A stretch of 34,313 nt of DNA, taken from assembly GCF_938020365.1 (NCBI RefSeq), contig NZ_CALIIB010000113.1, forward strand, positions 1-34,313, written 5' to 3'. The stretch comes from an uncultured Streptococcus sp. Its GTDB lineage: Bacteria > Bacillota > Bacilli > Lactobacillales > Streptococcaceae. Each line of letters begins with the position of its first letter. Positions within the stretch are counted from its first letter, which is position 1. The notes beneath the pieces are model-generated. The model saw nothing but the letters and a program-made list of their open reading frames with translations. It did no database searches and had not been told where the DNA came from. Made by a program: the position numbers and the translations under genes. Below are positions 7,623 to 14,075 of the stretch, piece by piece.

Positions 7623-8162
7623 TTAGTTATACTCCTCTTCTAATTGTTTGATAATTTTTCGGCGTTGTAAAGGAGAACTATCCCAAACCATAAGAAGTGT
7701 TACGCTGAGTGAAAACATAGAAATAATAAGAGGCCTAATATTTCCAGAAATAAGGTAGTCAAAAGAAAGGAATATAATTGTGCTAGTCATAATCCCTATA
7801 ATGATTGGCTGTCCTATTCTTTGAGGTTTTCCTTTTTCCAATAACTCTCTAACTTGATAGGCAGTCGGTTGATAAGGAGATAAGTTCCCCTCGCGCCATA
7901 GTAATCTCACACCTATGATAGAAGCGATAGAGGCTGTCATACAGCAGATGAATAAGATAATCCAACGAAAACCAGCACTTGTTTCTCCTAGTAATAAACT
8001 AATAACAGAAATTATCCCTCCCAACACTGTTCCTGTTACAGGAGCAAATAAAAGTATACCATTGGAATTTTTCTTAATATCGGATGTATAGAATTGATAA
8101 TTCTCACTGTCTATATAAATAGCACGATCAGCTAACCAGCCCATGTTGATATATTTTGCCAT
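7623..8162 (-). CDS. Four-TM membrane protein, probable immunity protein
   Basis: This 179-residue protein starts at ATG 8162 with AAAGGAAC seven bases upstream. A short soluble N-terminus carries GWLADRAIYIDSENYQF, the island's shared motif. Four helices follow, near 36-59, 67-89, 118-139 and 143-159, and a charged tail ends PLQRRKIIKQLEEEYN. I do not recognise a named family. It lies directly downstream (83 bp) of a toxin-like C-terminal tail (8245-8421), the usual place for the cognate immunity gene of a polymorphic toxin. That context is the main reason for the functional suggestion. Confidence 0.68.
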   Translation of the reverse strand: MAKYINMGWLADRAIYIDSENYQFYTSDIKKNSNGILLFAPVTGTVLGGIISVISLLLGETSAGFRWIILFICCMTASIASIIGVRLLWREGNLSPYQPTAYQVRELLEKGKPQRIGQPIIIGIMTSTIIFLSFDYLISGNIRPLIISMFSLSVTLLMVWDSSPLQRRKIIKQLEEEYN

Positions 8163-8244
8163 TTAAGATGTTCCTTTCAATAACAGGAAGTTCCTTCCAC
8201 TTTAATAAAAGAGATGATAATTTATGATGACATTATTTTCTTCA

Positions 8245-8421
8245 TCAACCAAAGACACTTCCCAACGTTTTGCCAAAACCTGAGACAGCATCACCCACTT
8301 TGTCCACAGCATCTGATACAGCATTTACAGCCTTTTTACCTACATCAATAACATCATCTTTATAATTATCATAAATATAATCAAACGCCATTGTCGCTAA
8401 CACTCCAACACAAAAAACTAT
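8245..8421 (-). pseudogene. 3' remnant of an LXG-like polymorphic toxin gene
   Basis: A minus-strand frame runs from the duplication breakpoint to TGA at 8247-8245. It reads IVFCVGVLATMAFDYIYDN, continues KDDVIDVGKKAVNAV, and ends AVSGFGKTLGSVFG. A hydrophobic segment followed by a repetitive Gly/Ala/Val/Asp/Lys amphipathic helix and a terminal FG resembles the C-terminus of streptococcal LXG or glycine-zipper type toxins exported by type VII secretion. Only ~58 codons remain; an internal ATG (8391) would give 48 residues but has no convincing ribosome-binding site. The family call rests on composition and context, so it is tentative. A small bacteriocin-like peptide is the alternative. Confidence 0.5.
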
Positions 8422-8599
8422 TGGCCATCCAACCTACTGTGAGCAATAAAGAAACTGATACTAAGAAATAGAAAAGACTTGCTGACCGATTTTCTTCTAG
8501 AAAGATATTAAAAAAACTGATCACCACCATTAAACTAAATAGACTAAGTAATCCTAGTGCTGATCTTTTATAGATAACAATCGATGGCTTTTTTATCAA
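8381..8599 (-). pseudogene. Truncated duplicate of the 5' end of the 5349-6419 gene
   Basis: From a TTG at 8599 with GAGGAGG upstream, the frame reads IKKPSIVIYKRSALGLLSLF and continues almost identically to the 5349-6419 protein through GWMA. It then switches to the unrelated SFLCWSVSDNGV and stops at 8381. The switch point coincides with the duplication edge at 8423, beyond which the DNA belongs to the toxin-like tail in another frame. An ATG at 8632 with GGAGG upstream could also start this frame. The product would be a ~72-residue protein with two helices, probably non-functional. Confidence 0.75.
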
Positions 8600-8600
8600 T
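8423..8600. repeat. Copy B of the 178-bp duplication
   Basis: Partner of 6243-6420, in the same orientation, 2.18 kb apart. The duplication is a plausible substrate for homologous recombination, which would delete or amplify the two intervening membrane-protein genes. Confidence 0.92.
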
Positions 8601-8624
8601 TCGCATCCTCCTCTACTCAGCATT

Positions 8625-8732
8625 TTACTCATTAAAGTCCTCCAAGAGTTGCATCACCTCTAATAATTCAACCTTGAATCGAAAAGACCTATAACGTTTT
8701 TTGAGTAAAAAACTTATTAAATTCTGTCTGGT
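8625..8732 (-). pseudogene. Orphan C-terminal reading frame
   Basis: An open minus-strand frame of 35 codons, closed upstream by TAA and ending at TAA 8627-8625, reads NLISFLLKKRYRSFRF and then KVELLEVMQLLEDFNE. A hydrophobic stretch, a basic cluster and an acidic tail resemble the C-terminal tails of the island's membrane proteins. Its end overlaps the ATG at 8632, and GGAGG lies inside it, a typical coupled-gene arrangement. No start is visible, so it is probably the 3' scar of another deleted gene. Chance is a real alternative. Confidence 0.35.
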
Positions 8733-8746
8733 TTAGTATAACCTAT

Positions 8747-9445
8747 TTACTCTTTCCCTATGGTTTCAGAGTATTTTACTTTCAAATTCCCCATATTCTC
8801 TCTGGAATAGCGCTGACTTCCCTCTTTAAACCAGATATCCAGAAAATAAGTGTAGAGAATTTGATCAGATTTTTCTGCCAACCAAGCCTGATCAATATCG
8901 TAATCCTTCAGATAGTCCAAAATCTCCTCTTTTGACACTAGACTCTTACGCGGGGGCTCTCCCCCTCCAAGAGAGCGATAAATTTCATCTGCTGTCCTGA
9001 CATAGCCCCTATTTTTAGATTCATTAATAAAAGCTTGAACAGTAAAATCCGAAACGTTGGAGAAAGCAATGGAAACATTTTGTTTAACGAAACCCTCCTC
9101 ATAGACATAGTCAATATTGAGATAAGTTTCTCCTGATAACTTTTTACTATACAAAACAGCAAGCAAACCATCGGAATTGATATATAGCTGCAAATCTTCA
9201 TCATCTGCCAAACTAGGTTTAGCTCGGCGATAGTATATCCAGGCCGGCTCACCTACATAAGCCGTATTACTTTCTATAATCCTACTCATGACTGGCAAAC
9301 CAAGAATATTTTTGTAATGAACGCTCGCATAATAGATTTCATCAATTGGATTTTTTAGTGAGTCATAGTCTCGATATCTTAGAAAACCAAAGACACAGAG
9401 ACCTGCTACAAGGAGGGCGAAGAGACTTAGGATAATTTTTTTCAT
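8747..9445 (-). CDS. Membrane-anchored exported protein, TipC-like immunity candidate
   Basis: This 232-residue protein has a typical N-terminal signal-anchor (MKKIILSLFALLVAGLCVFGF) and no other hydrophobic helix. Most of it should face the outside of the membrane. The soluble part contains NPIDEIYYASVHYKN, LPVMSRI, an aromatic WIYYRR and an acidic C-terminal half. AAAAGGAG precedes the ATG by about nine bases. Size and topology match the TipC family, which protects streptococci from extracellular lipid-II-degrading LXG toxins such as TelC. I make this match from memory of topology and the general look of the sequence, not from an alignment. Its neighbours are further immunity-like membrane proteins, which supports a defensive role. 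Confidence 0.6.
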   Translation of the reverse strand: MKKIILSLFALLVAGLCVFGFLRYRDYDSLKNPIDEIYYASVHYKNILGLPVMSRIIESNTAYVGEPAWIYYRRAKPSLADDEDLQLYINSDGLLAVLYSKKLSGETYLNIDYVYEEGFVKQNVSIAFSNVSDFTVQAFINESKNRGYVRTADEIYRSLGGGEPPRKSLVSKEEILDYLKDYDIDQAWLAEKSDQILYTYFLDIWFKEGSQRYSRENMGNLKVKYSETIGKE

Positions 9446-9534
9446 ATTAATTTACTCCTTTTGTGATCAAATTATTGTATCTCCAAGTGCCATAAGGGCC
9501 GGAATAAGCATCTTTCTCTCATCCTATCCTCCTC

Positions 9535-10191
9535 TCACTCCTCTTCCTTAAAAATCACTTTCCCCTGCTCATACTTACGCACAGCTAACAGCCAGCGGAT
9601 GGGATTATTTTGGAATAAGAGTAAGTAAGAAACAGCAGGAAAGAGGCCTATCAATAATGAAAATAAAATTTGTGCGTCAAACTTCTCCTGCTTTATAAAT
9701 GAATTTATAATATTTAGTATGGTAGCAATTCCTATAAATGCTAAAAATAGAATGGCTAACTGTATTATTAGAAAAACTATCATTTTCCCAAATGTTGCTT
9801 TTTTCTTACTAAAATTTTCCCAAATCAGATTTGAATCAACGGCTTTCGCGAACTGTTGAGAACTTGCCCCCCGAACCTGCTTCACTCCTTTATATAAGGC
9901 GACCTCCATCATCCATATAAAACCAAAGCAGACAAAGAACTGGGCAGCGATATAGGGCGGAACCATCCAGCTGCTGTATCGAAAACTGGAAAAAGCTGGT
10001 ATAGCTACCATTCCCCCTATCAAACCCAAGAAAATGAAAACCAACATCAAAGGAATAATAGCCTTATTGGTCTTCCTGGCCCCTTCCGTATTTAATAATA
10101 CACTCTTATCGGCTACCAGAGCCTCTTTTGTTCGCGTGTTATAGTAAACGGCCTTATCATCGCTCTGTCCAATAAAAATTATTTTTCTCAT
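9535..10191 (-). CDS. Four-TM membrane protein, probable immunity family
   Basis: This is a 218-residue protein. A short cytosolic N-terminus has FIGQSDDKAVYYNTRTKEAL, the same G...(Y/F)Y(D/N)..T...L module as the proteins at 7623-8162 and 5349-6419. Helices lie near 44-67, 75-100, 137-165 and 175-193, and the end is charged (GKVIFKEEE). It starts at ATG 10191 with only a weak GGTGA upstream. No catalytic motif is visible. It lies between the TipC-like gene and the two DUF443-like genes, all in one direction. Function is inferred from this arrangement and the shared motif. Confidence 0.65.
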   Translation of the reverse strand: MRKIIFIGQSDDKAVYYNTRTKEALVADKSVLLNTEGARKTNKAIIPLMLVFIFLGLIGGMVAIPAFSSFRYSSWMVPPYIAAQFFVCFGFIWMMEVALYKGVKQVRGASSQQFAKAVDSNLIWENFSKKKATFGKMIVFLIIQLAILFLAFIGIATILNIINSFIKQEKFDAQILFSLLIGLFPAVSYLLLFQNNPIRWLLAVRKYEQGKVIFKEEE

Positions 10192-10233
10192 TTAAAATCA
10201 CCACAGTTCCCACCAATTGCTATGATCAAAATC

Positions 10234-10896
10234 CTATTTTTCATTATTTTCTTCTTCTATTTTTATTATATATTGACAGTTTTCACTATAGCTTAGATCA
10301 CCTGCTAACAGCGTAGACATTAGTAATATAAGACAATGAAATATCAGAAAGACTAACGTCCCCCAATTTAAAATGAAAAAGCTAAACAAAAAGATTAGGA
10401 AGTTAAGAATCAGAACGCTCTTAAACTGCTTTTTCATCCAAGGAGCCAATTTAGTTAATCTTATTTTTCCCTTCTCTTTTTTGTAAAGACTAAAATCAAA
10501 TTTTTTTGCTAAAGACCGAGATGATAAAAAATGGATTAGATTTGCAAGTACGACTGCTAGTATAAAAGCAAGAAACCAATAAATCCATCTTTCAGTAAAT
10601 GAGAAGCGAGGTAAATTAAGGTATGCATATAAGCTGTCACTAGTTCGCATCCGCCCTGCCCATACTGAAACAGCTAAAAATATCGGTGCTGGAATTAGAA
10701 GGGTCTCTAACCAATGTTTTTTACGCATTCGGATTTCCCAAAACTGTGCTTCTGTCAATCGATAAAGCGTTCGATTGCTAAACCAATTCAGATAAGGGAA
10801 AAAATAACCCCACAATGTCGGTAGCTTATCCAATAGAAAGTATTCCTTACCATCCTCCAATAATATATAACGAAAATTTACATGATACGCTCGCAT
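10234..10896 (-). CDS. DUF443-like tandem five-TM protein
   Basis: This 220-residue protein begins with an N-terminal soluble patch, FRYILLEDGKEYFLLDKLP, then FFPYLNWFSNRTLYRLTEAQ. That is the DUF443 pattern (YRIL..DG..YLLD, FP..NW). About five hydrophobic segments follow (28-39, 62-81, 104-126, and two between 160 and 200). GAGGAG lies six bases before the ATG. In Staphylococcus aureus, DUF443 proteins occur as tandem paralogues and include TsaI, which protects against the type VII secreted membrane-depolarising toxin TspA. A comparable immunity role here is an inference. It lies 34 bp downstream of a second DUF443-like gene. Confidence 0.72.
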   Translation of the reverse strand: MRAYHVNFRYILLEDGKEYFLLDKLPTLWGYFFPYLNWFSNRTLYRLTEAQFWEIRMRKKHWLETLLIPAPIFLAVSVWAGRMRTSDSLYAYLNLPRFSFTERWIYWFLAFILAVVLANLIHFLSSRSLAKKFDFSLYKKEKGKIRLTKLAPWMKKQFKSVLILNFLIFLFSFFILNWGTLVFLIFHCLILLMSTLLAGDLSYSENCQYIIKIEEENNEK

Positions 10897-10930
10897 AATT
10901 AGCTCCTCAAAAGTTTTTTATACCGCTCCC

Positions 10931-11602
10931 TTAGCCATTTTTTATTCTTATCCAATAATTACTTATCGGTCGCATGAAAAACATATTCCCTATAAATAAC
11001 CAAAATGTCAAAAATATTAACAATCCAATATGACCAATATAATTATCCATTATGTTCGTTAAAAAAGCAGCAATAATCATTACTGTAAACAACACCGACA
11101 TAATATACGCAAAAATACTAAAAAGTAATTCTTTAACAAAGCGAGGATAAACGTATATCTTATGATAGCCCCTATTTTTTAATCCACTAGGGACTTCATA
11201 AGCCACTGTAAGCCATAAACGCAAACCAAAAACCAATAATACAATTAGAATAGCCAAAAAATTGCTAATTCTACTTGAATCAAATTTCAAAAATTGATTG
11301 ATATCAAATACTCTCGATAGAAGCATGGCACCTACGCCAGTTCCTAAGCTATAGCCAAGACCATGTTTTTCAAAAGCCTCTTTTAACCGAACAGTCTTCT
11401 CCTCTGATTGGGACAATAACTCATATTCTTCCTTACTCATCTCATAACATCTATGAGGCACAAAGTAAATCAACAGAGGTAAGAAATAGACAATCAAAAA
11501 AGGGCGTTCTACATCCAGAAGATAATAGTTATCCTCTGTTTTTAGTATGCGATATCGAAGATTTCTTTTAGCCAAGAGCTTCATTTCAGCCTTTTTAAAC
11601 AT
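10931..11602 (-). CDS. DUF443-like tandem five-TM protein
   Basis: This 223-residue paralogue of the previous gene has LRYRILKTEDNYYLLDVERP at residues 15-34, then YFLPLLIYFVPHRCYEMSKE. Both match the N-terminal DUF443 signature closely. Hydrophobic segments lie near 33-47, 76-94, 106-129, 152-182 and 187-207. The ATG at 11602 has a weak AGGAC upstream; a second Met lies six residues in. The two paralogues are diverged, consistent with specificity for different toxins. It is the first gene of the island and is preceded by the DUF1275 gene 43 bp upstream on the same strand. Confidence 0.74.
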   Translation of the reverse strand: MFKKAEMKLLAKRNLRYRILKTEDNYYLLDVERPFLIVYFLPLLIYFVPHRCYEMSKEEYELLSQSEEKTVRLKEAFEKHGLGYSLGTGVGAMLLSRVFDINQFLKFDSSRISNFLAILIVLLVFGLRLWLTVAYEVPSGLKNRGYHKIYVYPRFVKELLFSIFAYIMSVLFTVMIIAAFLTNIMDNYIGHIGLLIFLTFWLFIGNMFFMRPISNYWIRIKNG

Positions 11603-11645
11603 TTATGTCCTACCTTTTTAATAACTTACTAATCATGCTTCGTCT

Positions 11646-12314
11646 TTATCTTCGTACATACTGAACCAAGCGGAACATCATGAAGGTAAATAGAATTCCT
11701 GCAACGATCCAAATGGTTCGTAAGGCATAAAATTGGAGCAGATAAGTCGAAATAATGGCTCCGATGACAAAGCTTCCTAACAAAGCAACAAAGAAAATGC
11801 CCTCTTTCAAGTATGGTTTTTCCTGAGTTCGCACAAAATTTCCAAAAGCCACCATCGTTTTCTTGATATTTCCTGTCATAAAGGAATTATTGTAGACTAT
11901 ACCATCTACTTCGCCAAAAGCTGTCGCAACGACTCCCATACAGAAAGCAATCGGAGGAACGATCAGCATATTAGGCACGGTACTTGGCATAAAACCTACC
12001 AGAGTACAGATGATCACCATTGGTGAAATGCTACTTACTCGCCATATTGACTGCTCAAAAAAGGGGCGGAAAACTGTTATCAGAAAAATCCCCAGCATAA
12101 AGGCTAGCATAGTAGCTAGTTTGACTTCAATCTCTCCAGTCTTATGATGAATCAGCTCAACGGACAAAAAGACGACGTTTCCTGTCTGGCCCGCAACCAA
12201 TGTACCCCCGCGCTCCATGAAAGTGTAAGCATCCACGAAACCTGCGCAAAAGGTCAGCAAACAGGCAAAAAACTTTGATCGAGAATGGAATTCCCTTTTG
12301 ACGAACTTTCTCAT
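11646..12314 (-). CDS. DUF1275 (YoaK-like) membrane protein
   Basis: This 222-residue integral membrane protein has the DUF1275 signatures: CAGFVDAYTFMERGGTLVAG followed by QTGNVVFLS near the N-terminus, and SFMTGNIKKT near residue 143. Around six helices can be drawn (18-35, 66-84, 95-112, 114-132, 172-192 and 198-216). The family is often listed as a YoaK-type putative transporter, but its substrate is unknown. It follows udk after a 40-bp gap containing a hairpin that may terminate udk transcription. It belongs to the conserved backbone more than to the immunity island, though no terminator separates it from that island. Confidence 0.88.
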   Translation of the reverse strand: MRKFVKREFHSRSKFFACLLTFCAGFVDAYTFMERGGTLVAGQTGNVVFLSVELIHHKTGEIEVKLATMLAFMLGIFLITVFRPFFEQSIWRVSSISPMVIICTLVGFMPSTVPNMLIVPPIAFCMGVVATAFGEVDGIVYNNSFMTGNIKKTMVAFGNFVRTQEKPYLKEGIFFVALLGSFVIGAIISTYLLQFYALRTIWIVAGILFTFMMFRLVQYVRR

Positions 12315-12318
12315 AATT

Positions 12319-12348
12319 TACCCAAAAAGTCCAGTGTAACACCAGACT
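12319..12348 (-). terminator. Possible intrinsic terminator after udk
   Basis: Minus strand: AGTC-TG-GTG-TTA-CAC-TG-GACT (12348-12328) followed by TTTTTGGG. The stem has a symmetric TG/TG internal loop, so its strength is uncertain. It lies between udk and the DUF1275 gene. Confidence 0.45.
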
Positions 12349-12354
12349 TCCTTT

Positions 12355-12990
12355 CTATCCTTCTCTAGCTTCCTCCAAAATCTTTTCAATCTTGGTGGTA
12401 ATCAAATCAATCGCAACTTTATTAGAAGCGCCCTCTGGAATGATGACATCCGCATAGCGCTTGGTTGGCTCTATAAACTGATGGTACATAGGCTTGACGA
12501 CACCCAGATACTGCTCAATGACACTATCCAAACTGCGTCCGCGCTCTTCCATGTCTCGCTTAATCCGACGAATAATCCGCACATCATCATCAGTATCGAC
12601 GAAAATCTTGATGTCCATCAAATCGCGGAGGCGTTGATCTTCCAAGACCAAAATTCCCTCTACAATGAAGACATCCTGCGGTTCCTGACGATAGGTTTTA
12701 TTGCTGCGCGTGTGCTCCGTATAATCATAGGTCGGGATGTCCACTGGACGGCCAGCCAAAAGCTCCTTGATCTGCTCAATCATGAGGTCTGTATCAAAAG
12801 CAAAAGGATGGTCATAGTTGGTCTTAACCCGCTCCTCAAAAGTCAAATGAGACTGATCCTTGTAGTATGAATCATGCTCAATCATGGAAATCTTTTCATT
12901 AGGAAAATGATCCAAAATAGCCCGAGATACACTGGTTTTTCCCCCACCAGATCCACCTGTAACACCGATAATAATAGGTCTGTTTTGCAT
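12355..12990 (-). CDS. udk: Uridine kinase
   Basis: Udk phosphorylates uridine (and cytidine) with GTP or ATP in pyrimidine salvage. The start at 12990 (MQNRPIIIGVTGGSGGGKTS) has GGAG six bases upstream and gives 211 residues, the usual streptococcal length. An in-frame ATG at 13002 has no site. The P-loop GVTGGSGGGKTS is at the N-terminus. Other family motifs are IEHDSYYKD, YDHPFAFDTDL, IPTYDYTEHTR, VEGILVLED and RRIKRDMEERGR. It is transcribed divergently from the oxidoreductase-helicase pair. Confidence 0.97.
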   Translation of the reverse strand: MQNRPIIIGVTGGSGGGKTSVSRAILDHFPNEKISMIEHDSYYKDQSHLTFEERVKTNYDHPFAFDTDLMIEQIKELLAGRPVDIPTYDYTEHTRSNKTYRQEPQDVFIVEGILVLEDQRLRDLMDIKIFVDTDDDVRIIRRIKRDMEERGRSLDSVIEQYLGVVKPMYHQFIEPTKRYADVIIPEGASNKVAIDLITTKIEKILEEAREG

Positions 12991-13035
12991 TGTTTTCTCC
13001 ATTACTTGTTATCTTATCTATTTTACCTTAATTCA

Positions 13036-13044
13036 TGATATAAT
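13036..13044 (+). promoter_or_regulatory. Extended -10 promoter for the oxidoreductase-helicase pair
   Basis: TGATATAAT reads as a perfect extended -10 about 50 bp before the ATG at 13095. No good -35 hexamer stands 17 bp upstream, as often with extended -10 promoters in streptococci. It lies between divergent genes. Confidence 0.65.
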
Positions 13045-13094
13045 GAAAGGGTGAATCAAGAAAAATTCAGGAAAATCATTTTAAAGGAGAAAAT

Positions 13095-14075
13095 ATGTTA
13101 CAACTCGGAATCATCGGTACGGGATCCATTTCCCATGAGTTTATCAAGGCAGCCCAACTGAGTGGTGAGTATCAGTTAACAGCTGTTTACTCGCGCACCT
13201 TGAGTTCCGCGGAGCGTTTTGCGCGAGATTATCAAAACGTCGCACTCTACACCGATACGATTGAATTCTTATCTGCAGACCTAGATGTAGTTTATATCGC
13301 CAGTCCCAATAGCCTCCACTTCAGCCATGCCAAGGTAGCCATTTTGGCTCGAAAACATGTCATCGTTGAAAAGCCGGCTGTATCAAGGCCTGAAGAATGG
13401 CAAGAATTGGTTAAGCTGGCGGCTGAACATCAGGTTTATATCTTTGAAGCAGCCAGAAACTACCACGAAGCAGCTTTTACAGTCATTCGTGACTTCCTAA
13501 AAGACAAGAAAATCTGGGGAGCTAATTTCACCTATGCTAAATATTCCTCAAAGATGGAAGCCCTGCTGAGTGGACAGGAACCAAATGTTTTTTCTGCTAA
13601 ATTCTCAGGCGGTGCTCTAATGGATTTGGGAGTTTATACGCTTTATGCAGCTGTCCGACTGTTTGGTGCCCCACAAAGCGTCCGCTATACAGCTCAACAA
13701 CTGCCAAATAGCGTTGATCTTAACGGTTCAGGCAGTCTGATTTATCCTGATTTTCAGGTTCGTATTCAAGCTGGAAAAAATATCCATAGCCAGCTACCAG
13801 CTGAAATCTATACGGACCAAGGCACTCTGACCTTAGATGGTATCGAGTTTATCCGCTCTGCCATTTTCCAAAAGCTGAATGGAGAGTCGGAAAGTCTAGC
13901 CATTCACCAAGCAGAGCACCAAATGCTGGAAGAGGCTCAGGCTTTTGCTCGTGTCCTTAAAGGTGGCCAGGAAGAGCTTTATAGCAACTATCTGCAGGCT
14001 GCTACTGCTGTGCATGAGTGTCTGTTTGCCATGAGAAAAGATGCTGGCATTAGATTTGAGGTTGACCATGATTAA
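13095..14075 (+). CDS. Gfo/Idh/MocA family NAD(P)-dependent oxidoreductase
   Basis: This 326-residue protein starts after AAAGGAG. The Rossmann fold begins at the N-terminus with LGIIGTGSISHEF and continues through VYSRT, with VVYIASPNSLHF around residues 70-81. The family hallmark EKP occurs in VIVEKPAVSRP at about 93-103. The C-terminal sheet domain has the SGGALMDLGVYTLYA motif typical of the group. The substrate cannot be deduced; members act on sugars, inositols or related polyols. The next gene starts inside its last codons, so the two are translationally coupled, although no functional link is obvious. Confidence 0.9.
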   Translation: MLQLGIIGTGSISHEFIKAAQLSGEYQLTAVYSRTLSSAERFARDYQNVALYTDTIEFLSADLDVVYIASPNSLHFSHAKVAILARKHVIVEKPAVSRPEEWQELVKLAAEHQVYIFEAARNYHEAAFTVIRDFLKDKKIWGANFTYAKYSSKMEALLSGQEPNVFSAKFSGGALMDLGVYTLYAAVRLFGAPQSVRYTAQQLPNSVDLNGSGSLIYPDFQVRIQAGKNIHSQLPAEIYTDQGTLTLDGIEFIRSAIFQKLNGESESLAIHQAEHQMLEEAQAFARVLKGGQEELYSNYLQAATAVHECLFAMRKDAGIRFEVDHD

